From NCBI GenBank assembly GCA_965220415.1, contig OZ244829.1, forward strand, positions 4,526,001-4,590,000: 64,000 nucleotides of DNA. Direction: 5' to 3'. The notes below the pieces were generated by a model. That model searched no databases. It saw nothing but the letters and a program-made list of their open reading frames with translations, and had not been told where the DNA came from. Positions 42,704-50,841 of the stretch are shown here, in pieces. Every line of letters begins with the position of its first letter. The stretch's first letter is position 1. A program made the translations under genes and the position numbers. This DNA is from JAJDTR01 sp965220415. GTDB lineage: Bacteria > Poribacteria > WGA-4E > JAJDTR01.

Positions 42704-43750
42704 ATGCCGAATCTTTCAGTACTCATGCGTCATAAACTCTTATTTTTATTTATCATACTCCTTACCGTAACTTACGGCTGCAACAACCAAAAATCCAAGG
42801 ATGCAAAACCGCAGGAAACTCAAGCCAAGAACGAGAAAATATGGCTATCCATCCTCGGTGGAGCAACGGGCGGTACGTTTTCCCCCTTTGCCGCTGGCAT
42901 AGGCAACGTAGTCTCGAAAGCGGAACCCAACATCAAAATCTCTGTAGAAGCCTCCGCCGGATCCATTGAGAACGTGCGTCGGGTCAACGGTAGCCCGGAA
43001 TACCTTGGGGTTGCATTTGCCTCCGATGCTTATCTGGGCTATCACGGACAAGAGGTGTTTGCCAAAGAGGGAAGGAAAGAAAACCTCCGCGTGGTAACGC
43101 TGCTTTATATTGCGTACAACCAGTTTTCCACACTTGCCAATAGTGATGTCCACAAATTTGAGGATATCGTCGGCAAGAAAGTCGCGATGGGCGCGGCAGG
43201 ATCGGGCTCCGCGCAAACCCTTGAACGCTTGGCAACATTGGCGGGAATACAGGGGAGATATACGCCTGTTTACAAAGGCGGAATGGCAGGTGGCAACGCA
43301 CTGCGAGATGGACAAGTATCCGGTTTCCAGTGGTTGGTGAGCGCTCCCAATGCGGCGATTCTCGAAGTCTCCACAATCAAAACCATTCGACTCATCGACT
43401 TTGATGCCCCGGCAAAAAAGTACGGCTTTTATGAAAAATACCCGTTTTACCTGTCGGGAACGCTGCCGGGAGGCGTCTACAAAGGAATAGATCAGCCGGT
43501 CAATACGCTCCTCATGCCAACCTTGCTGGTTGCGCACAAAGACACTGATGAAGCGACCATCCACACAATTTTAAGGCATGTATATTCGGAAAAGGGTGGT
43601 GCAACGCTGCGCCATACCCACCACGCGGCCAAAGACATGACAATTGAAAATGCGCCCATGGCATTCGTGACTCCGCTCCACCGCGGCGCATACCGATTCT
43701 GGAATGAGCAGGGAGTCGAAGTCCCTGAAGCCGCCCAACCCATCGATTAG
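42704..43750 (+). CDS. TAXI-family TRAP transporter solute-binding lipoprotein
   Basis: TAXI proteins capture organic acids such as glutamate or 2-oxoglutarate-like compounds for TRAP permeases. The N-terminal lipobox is LLTVTYGC followed by a charged linker, so it should be lipid-anchored in the periplasm. Family marks: LGGATGGTFSPFAAGIGNVV, GVAFASDAYLGYHG, GKKVAMGAAGSGSAQTLERL and LPGGVYKGIDQPVNTLLMP. I start at ATG 42704 (348 residues); the open frame to 42500 contains an intergenic hairpin. ATG 42725 is an alternative. No TRAP membrane subunit is adjacent, so the permease must be elsewhere or the protein acts as a sensor. Confidence 0.87.
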   Translation: MPNLSVLMRHKLLFLFIILLTVTYGCNNQKSKDAKPQETQAKNEKIWLSILGGATGGTFSPFAAGIGNVVSKAEPNIKISVEASAGSIENVRRVNGSPEYLGVAFASDAYLGYHGQEVFAKEGRKENLRVVTLLYIAYNQFSTLANSDVHKFEDIVGKKVAMGAAGSGSAQTLERLATLAGIQGRYTPVYKGGMAGGNALRDGQVSGFQWLVSAPNAAILEVSTIKTIRLIDFDAPAKKYGFYEKYPFYLSGTLPGGVYKGIDQPVNTLLMPTLLVAHKDTDEATIHTILRHVYSEKGGATLRHTHHAAKDMTIENAPMAFVTPLHRGAYRFWNEQGVEVPEAAQPID

Positions 43751-44206
43751 AAACATATCATCCAATCTCAACCGCACCTAGACGCGCCAAACCGTCATTG
43801 CGATCTTCCATGTATAGCCATTTACATTCATCTTTACACATACTATGGTTGTTTGCTAATGAACGATGAGGATATGTGCAATTGCGTACAAAATCTGACG
43901 CGCCCTCGTAGCGCAAACTGTTAGTTTGCGCATGTCACAATCTGACAAATCGAGCAAGCGAACAGTGACTGCGATAAAGATCCGTTGTGGTTAATACGTA
44001 GGTTGGGTTGAACGAAAATACGTGAAAAATCGTAAGAGGAAGAAGGGCTATTCGGAACTCATTACGCCCGTAATGCCGAAATCAGAGTGAAACCCAACAC
44101 TTCACTGCGCTAACGATCCCATTCCCCCTCAAAACTCGATCTTCTTATTCGCTACGCCCGATAGAATCGACAGTTATCAAATTCCCAATTTCCCCTTTTT
44201 TCGCGT
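43751..44206. repeat. Spacer with long-armed GTTGGGT hairpin
   Basis: GTAGGTTGGGTTGAACG at ~43999 pairs with GTGAAACCCAACAC at ~44087, enclosing ~80 bp; a related pair lies at 63036-63140. A worn GATC-type element (GAGCAAGCGAACAGTGACTG, GCGATAAAGATCC) lies at ~43950-43983. GCGCAAACTGTTAGTTTGCGC (split as GCGCAAACTG/TTAGTTTGCGC) near 43913 is a palindrome. No gene is seen. Confidence 0.6.
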
Positions 44207-46630
44207 CTATTTACCAAGCCGGACTTTTGTGGTTGTAGGTTCCAAGCAAATCAGATCATTACACGCTTGATAGCGAATCTCTAAATCAAGCGGATTATCA
44301 GATTTTCGCTGGAGCCTCGCCGGTATGGTAACCGTCCCTCCGTTCACGGACAGCGACTCCCCGCTGAAATCGAAATGCACAAGTTCTCCTTCGGGATAAT
44401 CCACGGAAACAAGCTCGGCGGGTGCGTCCGGATCAAGCGAAACAGACGTAGGAATAAGCACATCTTGAGAAGCTGGGTTGGCGTTGATGTGCCACCCCTC
44501 GGCAATCTCAAGATGAACTTCCACATCAATGAGACGAGCAGGTGGAAATTTCCCGAGTGGGGTGACGGATGCACTAACCTTCACAATGTCAGTTTCAGTG
44601 CCGGTAGCTAGAGGGGGAACGAAAGAAGGGATTATTTGTTGTCTGAAAAATGGCAGAACGGGCCAATACCGATTCGCGGCAAGGAGCATGTGCATAAACC
44701 CGCCAGAGGATTTCGACATCATACCCGCAAACGCCTTCAAGGTTTTTTCTGTTAACTCAAAGTAGTTGCCTGAACCGGTTAATTCCGCGAGTGACAAGAG
44801 GTTGTTCGCGGCGACTGCATTTCCCGACGGAATCGCCGAGTCATACGGCTTTTTTGTGCGAACGAGCAGATGTTCCGCCCCCTCCAACGTAAAATAAAAC
44901 GCTCCGTCCGCGTCATCCCAAAAGAGTTCGACCATTGTATCGGTCAAGGCGCGCGCTTCGCTGAGCCAGTGTTTTTCACCAGTTGCCTGATACAATCCCA
45001 GCAAACCGCGAACGAAGAAAGCGTAGTCATCGAGATAACCGTCGTATTTGAGGATGCCATCCCGATATGTATGCATCAGTTGTCCCTTAGAGTTTTTCAT
45101 CTCCTCAAGAATGAACGTCGCCGCTTGCTCGGCAGCATTGCGGTAGCGGGTGTCCTTAAGCACCTCGTACCCGAGTGCAAAGGCATCAATCATTAACCCA
45201 TTCCAGTTCACAATCACCTTTGTATCAAGCAGCGGCCGTTCCCGTTGCTCTCGCGCCTTCAGAAGTTTCGCTTTCAGCGGTTCAAGTTCCTCTAGCAGCG
45301 ATGCCTCGGATTTCCCCTCCTCTTTCGCCACATTCGCGATCGGTGAGGGTAGATACAAGATATTCTTGCCTTCGAAGTTCGGTCCTTTCGTCACGCCGTA
45401 CACCTTCATCAACAGCTTCGACTTCCTCCGACCAAGAACGTCGCGAATCTCCTTATCTGTCCAAACGTAGTATTTTCCCTCCTCTGCGTCGGTTTCGGCA
45501 TCGATCGCGGAATAGAAGCCGCCCTCGGGTGAAGTCATTTCTCGGAAGACAAAGTCAAAAGTCTCTTCGGCTACACGACGATACAACGGCTCTTGCGTCC
45601 GTTGATAAGCAAGCAAATAGACCTTTGCCAACTGTGCGTTGTCGTAAAGCATCTTCTCAAAATGCGGCACAAGCCACCTGGCATCGACCGAATACCGGTG
45701 GAATCCGCCGCCAATCTGATCGTATATCCCACCGTATGCCATCATGTCAAGCGTGTGAGTGACCATTTTGAGGAGATTGTCATCCTTTTCGCGGTCATAT
45801 TCGTTAAGTAAAAGTTCGAGATTTGTTGGTGATGGGAAAAGCGGCGCGTCGCCGAAACCGCCGTATGCCGGGTTGTAAGTTGACCGCAAACCTTCGATCG
45901 CGGACGAAACCAACGCTCTTTCCAGCGGCGATTCATCCGTTTCGCCAAGCGCTCCACCTGTCGCCTGCCTGATGACCTCAGTGATCTTCATTCCATGCTC
46001 AATCACCTCATCCCGCCGATTCACCCAATGATCATGAAGAGCCTTTAGCACACGCGGAAAACCGGGACGTCCATGGCTGTCAACCGGCGGAAAGTAAGTT
46101 CCCGCGTAGAATGGATGCAGGTCCGGCGTGAGAAACACGGAATTGGGCCACCCTCCTCCGCCCGTCATAATCTGAGTTGCCGTCATGTAGATTTCATCAA
46201 GATCGGGTCGCTCCTCCCGATCCACCTTGATGTTGATGTACATCTCGTTCATCATCGCCGCGATGTCGGGATCCGCAAATACTTTCCGCTCCATGACATG
46301 ACACCAGTAGCAGGTTGAATAACCCACCGAGAGAAAAATTGCTTTATCCTCCGTTTTTGCGCGTTCCAACGCCTCCGCTCCCCACGGGTACCAATCCACA
46401 GGATTGTGGGCATGCAGCAGAAGATACGGACTGGTTTCATTGATGAGCTTATTCGTCCATTTCCATGTGCCATCGGGGTTTTTCAACGCCTGTTCCCCAT
46501 GCTTGACCGTTGACGCATACCCAACTGTGCCCAACCAAATGGCAAGGTGGCACAGGAGGAACCATAAAACCAAATACCATGCGTTAGGCGAAAAGCAACA
46601 AACGCGTCGCCTGTCGTCCCTTTTCTTCAT
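44207..46630 (-). CDS. Thioredoxin-domain protein YyaL/DUF255 type with a DsbD-N-like C-terminal domain
   Basis: The first ~200 residues are the DUF255 thioredoxin fold: SPYLLLHAHNPVDWYPWG and a redox motif STCYWCHVM, then DREERPDLDEIYM. The middle (~230-620) is an alpha/alpha-barrel like GlcNAc-epimerase or spermatogenesis-associated protein 20 (GGIYDQIGGGFHRYS, PHFEKMLYDNA). The last ~140 residues look like the DsbD N-terminal (alpha) immunoglobulin domain (AEGWHINANPASQD, YQACNDLICLEP). An N-terminal hydrophobic stretch (AWYLVLWFLLCHLAIWLG) anchors or exports it. I start at ATG 46630, 6 nt after GAGG (807 residues); the frame to 46678 runs into a hairpin repeat. The fusion suggests a periplasmic thiol-disulfide function. 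Confidence 0.85.
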   Translation of the reverse strand: MKKRDDRRRVCCFSPNAWYLVLWFLLCHLAIWLGTVGYASTVKHGEQALKNPDGTWKWTNKLINETSPYLLLHAHNPVDWYPWGAEALERAKTEDKAIFLSVGYSTCYWCHVMERKVFADPDIAAMMNEMYINIKVDREERPDLDEIYMTATQIMTGGGGWPNSVFLTPDLHPFYAGTYFPPVDSHGRPGFPRVLKALHDHWVNRRDEVIEHGMKITEVIRQATGGALGETDESPLERALVSSAIEGLRSTYNPAYGGFGDAPLFPSPTNLELLLNEYDREKDDNLLKMVTHTLDMMAYGGIYDQIGGGFHRYSVDARWLVPHFEKMLYDNAQLAKVYLLAYQRTQEPLYRRVAEETFDFVFREMTSPEGGFYSAIDAETDAEEGKYYVWTDKEIRDVLGRRKSKLLMKVYGVTKGPNFEGKNILYLPSPIANVAKEEGKSEASLLEELEPLKAKLLKAREQRERPLLDTKVIVNWNGLMIDAFALGYEVLKDTRYRNAAEQAATFILEEMKNSKGQLMHTYRDGILKYDGYLDDYAFFVRGLLGLYQATGEKHWLSEARALTDTMVELFWDDADGAFYFTLEGAEHLLVRTKKPYDSAIPSGNAVAANNLLSLAELTGSGNYFELTEKTLKAFAGMMSKSSGGFMHMLLAANRYWPVLPFFRQQIIPSFVPPLATGTETDIVKVSASVTPLGKFPPARLIDVEVHLEIAEGWHINANPASQDVLIPTSVSLDPDAPAELVSVDYPEGELVHFDFSGESLSVNGGTVTIPARLQRKSDNPLDLEIRYQACNDLICLEPTTTKVRLGK

Positions 46631-47254
46631 TTTTCGCCTCAACACCTGACTTGAATAGTTTCGTTGTAGGGTGGGCACTGCCCACCATTCCTTGTAGACT
46701 TTTAGACGTATAACCCCGATACTCTTACTTCAATCCCTGAATCGTCCGTCGGATGTATTATCTCCAAATCCGTGCAATCTGTGTAATCCGTTTAATCCGT
46801 GATTCAGACAATTCCCAAAACATCATGGCCGAGATCCTGAATCATTCAATCCTTGATTCCTCTTTTCCCTAACTCGGGATGAAATCCCCAGCGTGGAATC
46901 ATGCAAGATTAAATGAGATTAACCGAACCATCAACTGAGCGGATAGCGAATGCGACAGTACACTTGTAGGGTGGGCACTGCCCACCTTCTCTTTGCATCT
47001 CTTCAATTGACGCCAGTGCTGACACGCGGCACGAAGATCTCTACAACAAAAAAATCAGATTCGATTCTCTCTTCGTAACTGTTTAGTGCGTCGTTTGGTT
47101 CGTAGTATTACAGTTCGTCGCACGTCCGGTCTGGGCATGTAAGCCCCCGATTAGCCGGAATTAGCATTGTACTTCCCTACTCGGGGCGTTTCCTGCCCCT
47201 GCTCGGTCTGGATTGGCAAATCCAGACCGATGGACTAAACAATTACCTCTCTTC
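46631..47254. repeat. Repeat-rich spacer
   Basis: Two GGTGGGC hairpins with GTAGG leader lie at 46665-46686 and 46966-46987. A periodic AATCCGTGCAATCTGTGTAA block lies at 46766-46812, ending GTGATTCAGACAATT. A truncated GATC-type element pair lies at ~46914-46955. GGTCTGGATTGGCAAATCC plus AGACC (47206-47229) is a palindrome with a covarying stem relative to the CTGCTGG hairpin of family II. No gene is seen. Confidence 0.65.
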
Positions 47255-47422
47255 TTATCTGTCTGACTGAATCCGCCTCGCTAGATCCTGAACGGATTTT
47301 GCAAGCTTCTCATGCGATTCGGCGAGTTTTTCATGTGCCCGCATGGCGCGCCACACGACCAACGCAATAAGAACCCAAACGGCTATCCCAAACAGAGACA
47401 TGAATAATGCCAAACTTTCCAT
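47255..47422 (-). CDS. Small single-pass membrane protein with coiled tail, 55 aa
   Basis: This gene has a near-perfect ribosome site (AAGGAG) 6 nt before ATG 47422 (an adjacent ATG at 47425 is 3 nt away). It encodes a membrane helix (ALFMSLFGIAVWVLIALVVW) followed by a charged amphipathic helix containing a short internal repeat (HEKLAES / HEKLAKS) and SVQDLARRIQ. The topology resembles small membrane-anchored scaffolds. I recognise no family. It is on the same strand as, and downstream of, the small membrane protein at 47547-47945. Confidence 0.68.
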   Translation of the reverse strand: MESLALFMSLFGIAVWVLIALVVWRAMRAHEKLAESHEKLAKSVQDLARRIQSDR

Positions 47423-47546
47423 CATCAACTCCTTTTCAGTTTGATACCTGTTCTTCCGACATCATCATGGTTACTCATTCAATGCAATGGTAGGGCGGGA
47501 TCAAATAATGTCACTTCAATTGCCCAGTCCCATAGCTCTGAAAGAT

Positions 47547-47945
47547 TCACTGCGAGGCCCAAGCCTCAGCCACACGCTTCAACTCCCCCGCCGCCCATTG
47601 AACGACTGCTATCGCTACGATTGACAACACAATCCCGCCAGCTGGTGCAAGTGTTCCTTTCCGAGGAGAATGGCGCATTAGAACAATCAGATCAACAACA
47701 AGGGCGAAAAACCATGCGATGTTGACAAAAGACACAATTTGATAAAGCGAAAGCCCCGCGTAAAAAGGCCCAAGTATATGGCTGGTATATTCGCTGCGAT
47801 TAGAAGCATGAAGAATCCAAATAACCATAATTGCGAACAGAATAACATAGATTATCGTTCCCACCACACTTGCACGCCAAATCCGTGTATGTTGTCGCCT
47901 CCATCTGGAGCCGGGAATTCCAATCACGAATACACCCATGCACAC
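47547..47945 (-). CDS. Hypothetical three-helix membrane protein, 132 aa
   Basis: Three hydrophobic helices are visible: GTIIYVILFAIMVIWIL, the stretch SFVNIAWFFALVVDLIVLM, and GGIVLSIVAIAVVQWAA. Short charged loops with Arg clusters (GSRWRRQHTRIWR near the N terminus) suggest an inside N terminus. The start is GTG 47945 or, with better spacing from GAAGA, ATG 47939. I do not recognise a family. It is separated from the 55-aa protein gene by ~120 bp; the pair may form an operon of small membrane proteins. Confidence 0.55.
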   Translation of the reverse strand: MCMGVFVIGIPGSRWRRQHTRIWRASVVGTIIYVILFAIMVIWILHASNRSEYTSHILGPFYAGLSLYQIVSFVNIAWFFALVVDLIVLMRHSPRKGTLAPAGGIVLSIVAIAVVQWAAGELKRVAEAWASQ

Positions 47946-47961
47946 TCTTCACAAATAAATT

Positions 47962-47983
47962 GAGGCGGGACTATACCCGCCTC
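47962..47983 (-). terminator. Strong hairpin downstream of the TonB-receptor gene
   Basis: GAGGCGGG-actata-CCCGCCTC is a perfect 8-bp stem with a 6-nt loop. On the minus strand it is followed by AATTTATTTG, T-rich though not a pure run, so an intrinsic terminator for the 48295-50772 gene is plausible. A related but decayed sequence (CTATACCCGCCCCAACC) occurs in each unit of the neighbouring tandem repeat. Confidence 0.55.
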
Positions 47984-48012
47984 AACCGATTTTCAACTTT
48001 GCGTGTGCGATA

Positions 48013-48286
48013 GATTGCGCTTAAAACGCATTCTCGCATCCTCGTAGAGTGGGCACTGCCCACCAGCCTTTTCTGAATTATTTTTCCATGTTTCATCTTC
48101 AGGAAATGACTGAGGCAATCCTATACCCGCCCCAACCTTTTTCGACTTGGATTGCGCTTAAAAGGCATTCTCGCATCCTCGTAGGGTGGGCACTGTTCAC
48201 CAGCCTTTTCTGAATTATTTTCCCATGTTTCATCTTCAGGAAATGACTGAGGCAATCCTATACCCGCCCCAACTTTTTTCGACTTG
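48013..48286. repeat. Two tandem 137-bp units extending into the TonB-receptor 3' end
   Basis: Units start at 48013 and 48150; a third partial unit (48287-48308) is the last codons of the TonB-dependent receptor gene. Each unit contains GATTGCGCTTAAAA(C/G)GCATTCTC (the antisense of ...ENAF-stop), one GTAGG-headed GGTGGGC-type hairpin and CTATACCCGCCCCAACC. So the duplication started within the receptor's terminal codons and stop, leaving decayed copies of that end downstream. Confidence 0.8.
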
Positions 48287-48294
48287 GATTGCGC

Positions 48295-50772
48295 TTAAAA
48301 GGCATTCTCCCAGCCGATATAATACAACCCGCCGTTGAAACCGAAAGGCGCCGACCGCCGCGAATACGTAAATACTCCCGGTGAATCAACAATGATGTTG
48401 CCCCACGCATCCACAATCTTCCCACCGCGCGATTGACCGACACGGTTTTCGTCCGGCGTCACGTTAAACAGGTTATTCGCACCAATTTTGATTCTTCCGT
48501 ATTCACCCAATCCGTAGCTGATTTGGACGTCCGTGAGATACTTCGGTGTGAAGGTTTGGCTCTTGCCGCCGTCAATCACCGTGTATTCACCGTACCGATG
48601 GACGGCGTAGTCCACCGTAAGAGCGTTGCCCGTATACCGGCTTGACATCGAAACCCGGTCTTTCGGTTGCCACGATTCAACGATTGAGCGGTCCTGCTCG
48701 GTGAAGAGCGACTCGGGAAGATTCGCCGGAAGATTCACGTCCGTAATCTCTGTTTCCGTGTAGTTTGCGGCGAAACTAAACGCGAGTGACGCTTGCTCCA
48801 ACACGGGATACGTATACGACGCCACAACGTCTATCCCCTGCGTTTCCGTGTCTGCCGCGTTCATGAAGAATTGCGCCCCCGCGACGCCAGAGTCTGCGAG
48901 ACTCGCTCGAATCCCTGCCGGGATTGCTTCATTGCCGCTTGACAACCGCCCGCTGATAATGATACGGTCGCTGATGGTTGCCCGGTATAAATCGGTCGTA
49001 AGCGTCAATCGAGGCAGCGGACGCAAAATAAATCCACCGCTCACGTTAACCGCGGTTTCCTCCGTCAACTCGGGAATCCCGACAGCTTTCGCAATGTCAC
49101 TGTCATTTCGGAACGTGCCGATTTCTTGCGCCACCGACTGCCCGTCAACTGTATTGAATTGCGTGCTTACATTATTGAAATACAGTTGCTGCATGGAAGG
49201 CGCGCGAAATCCTGTGCTCGCCGAGCCGCGCAGTGCGAGCGCGTCTGTCGGTTCATAGCGCAGCGCCAACTTCCCATTTACCGTGGAGCCAAAGTCGCTA
49301 TAGTTCTCGACGCGAGCCGCCGGATTGACGAACACCGATCCGATGGGGTTCACCTCCACATCGGTGTAAAACGCAAAGGCGGTACGCAGTTCGTTCACCT
49401 CATTCGACGGCTGGAAACCCGGGAAAACTTGAATACCGCCTGACGCGCCGCCTGGGCCATCATAGTCCTCGTACGATACCTCCTCACCCGCGGTAATCTG
49501 ATAGATGTCGTTCCGGAATCCGCCGCCGACCGCAACGTTGCCCCAGTCCATCGGCAACGAGAAATCCAGGTCCACCGTGTTGAGGAAAAGTCGCAAATCA
49601 CCTGCATCCGCGGATGATGGGCTGGATCCCTCCGCCGCGACAAGCGATGCGTTGTGCGAATTGCTGACGTTAAAGGCAAAACTATTGCCACCCGTGACGA
49701 CGCTCGCATCCATCCGCAAACCGCTCTCAAACTTCTGCTTGACACCGACGCCGATGGAATAATCAAGTACGCTGGTGTTGATTAACGGAAGAAACCCATC
49801 GGGATAATCCGACCCTTCGGGGTTGCGGCTGAGTTGATTCGCTCTGCGGTAAAACCCTGCGCTAGTATTCTGCCTATTCGAGTAATCAAGGAAACTGTAG
49901 AAGGAGGCGCCCTGCCAAATACTATCAATCGGTTTGTCCAGATTTAGAACAACGGCGCCGTGACGTGATTCCGCATCGCCGATACGGAAATTCTGGCGGT
50001 CAAAGCTGTGTTCTTTGTTGCCGGCGTCGTTGGTCACTTGGACGGGAGAACCCTCTGTAACCTCGGTGCCGGGATACTGAATCACGCCCGTCAATCCCGC
50101 ACGGTTGGTTGGCTGCCTGTCCCGATATTCAAACGCGCCGTGAATCGTGCCGTCTTCGCCAAATTTGAACCCTTTGTGTGCATTCAGTGAAAAGGTTTCG
50201 CCATCTCCCTCGTAAGACGAACCGTAGGAGGTGCCAAACCCCCCTTCGTAATCATCCTTGAGCACGAGGTTGATGACACCCGCAAGCGCATCCGAACCGT
50301 ACTGCGCCGATGCTCCATCGCGCAGAATCTCAATCCGCTTGATAGCGCTTGCCGGTATCGCATTCATGTCGACGCCCGCCGTACCTCGACCCACCGAAGT
50401 ATTCACGTGAATCAACGCGCTGCCGTGCCGCCGTTTCCCGTTGACAAGCACTAGCACCTGATCCGGACCCAAACCCCTAAGTGTCGCAGGTCGGAGCGCA
50501 TCCGTTCCGTCGCTGATTGAAGAACTCGAGAAATTGAACGACGGTGCCAATGTCTGTAACACACGTCCGACTTCGGTGTGCCCCGTTTTTCGGATGGCGT
50601 CCTCGTTAATCACATCGACCGGCACCGGAGAATCCAGTCGACTCCGCTCCGGCACACGAGTACCAATCGTGACAATCTCCTCAAGTTCGATTGTAGATTC
50701 CTCTTCCTCCTGTGCTGTGAGTGAAGAAGGAGACAATACTATTATGGCTGAAAGTAAAACGAGAATCTTCAA
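48295..50772 (-). CDS. TonB-dependent outer-membrane receptor
   Basis: This is an energised importer for siderophores, vitamins or glycans. A signal peptide (MKILVLLSAIIVLSPSSLTAQ) precedes an acidic stretch and a TonB-box-like EEIVTIGTR. The plug includes RPATLRGLGPDQVLVLVNG, RIEILRDGASAQYGSDALAGVIN; the 22-strand barrel follows, and the protein ends ...YYIGWENAF with the terminal Phe. At 825 residues it is typical. There is no SusD-like partner and no carboxypeptidase-like N-terminal extension, so a SusC-type glycan system is not supported. Substrate unknown. The lectin and WD40 genes lie directly upstream on the same strand. Confidence 0.93.
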   Translation of the reverse strand: MKILVLLSAIIVLSPSSLTAQEEEESTIELEEIVTIGTRVPERSRLDSPVPVDVINEDAIRKTGHTEVGRVLQTLAPSFNFSSSSISDGTDALRPATLRGLGPDQVLVLVNGKRRHGSALIHVNTSVGRGTAGVDMNAIPASAIKRIEILRDGASAQYGSDALAGVINLVLKDDYEGGFGTSYGSSYEGDGETFSLNAHKGFKFGEDGTIHGAFEYRDRQPTNRAGLTGVIQYPGTEVTEGSPVQVTNDAGNKEHSFDRQNFRIGDAESRHGAVVLNLDKPIDSIWQGASFYSFLDYSNRQNTSAGFYRRANQLSRNPEGSDYPDGFLPLINTSVLDYSIGVGVKQKFESGLRMDASVVTGGNSFAFNVSNSHNASLVAAEGSSPSSADAGDLRLFLNTVDLDFSLPMDWGNVAVGGGFRNDIYQITAGEEVSYEDYDGPGGASGGIQVFPGFQPSNEVNELRTAFAFYTDVEVNPIGSVFVNPAARVENYSDFGSTVNGKLALRYEPTDALALRGSASTGFRAPSMQQLYFNNVSTQFNTVDGQSVAQEIGTFRNDSDIAKAVGIPELTEETAVNVSGGFILRPLPRLTLTTDLYRATISDRIIISGRLSSGNEAIPAGIRASLADSGVAGAQFFMNAADTETQGIDVVASYTYPVLEQASLAFSFAANYTETEITDVNLPANLPESLFTEQDRSIVESWQPKDRVSMSSRYTGNALTVDYAVHRYGEYTVIDGGKSQTFTPKYLTDVQISYGLGEYGRIKIGANNLFNVTPDENRVGQSRGGKIVDAWGNIIVDSPGVFTYSRRSAPFGFNGGLYYIGWENAF

Positions 50773-50841
50773 GGTGGTTAATCCTCCTTTGATGTTGAAA
50801 AAATTAAAGATTTGAGCAGAATTGCCGCTCTGCTCTACAGG

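Noticed and set aside
48295..50772. SusC-type glycan importer
   Set aside because: No SusD-like lipoprotein and no N-terminal carboxypeptidase-like extension; a general TonB-dependent receptor is the safer call.
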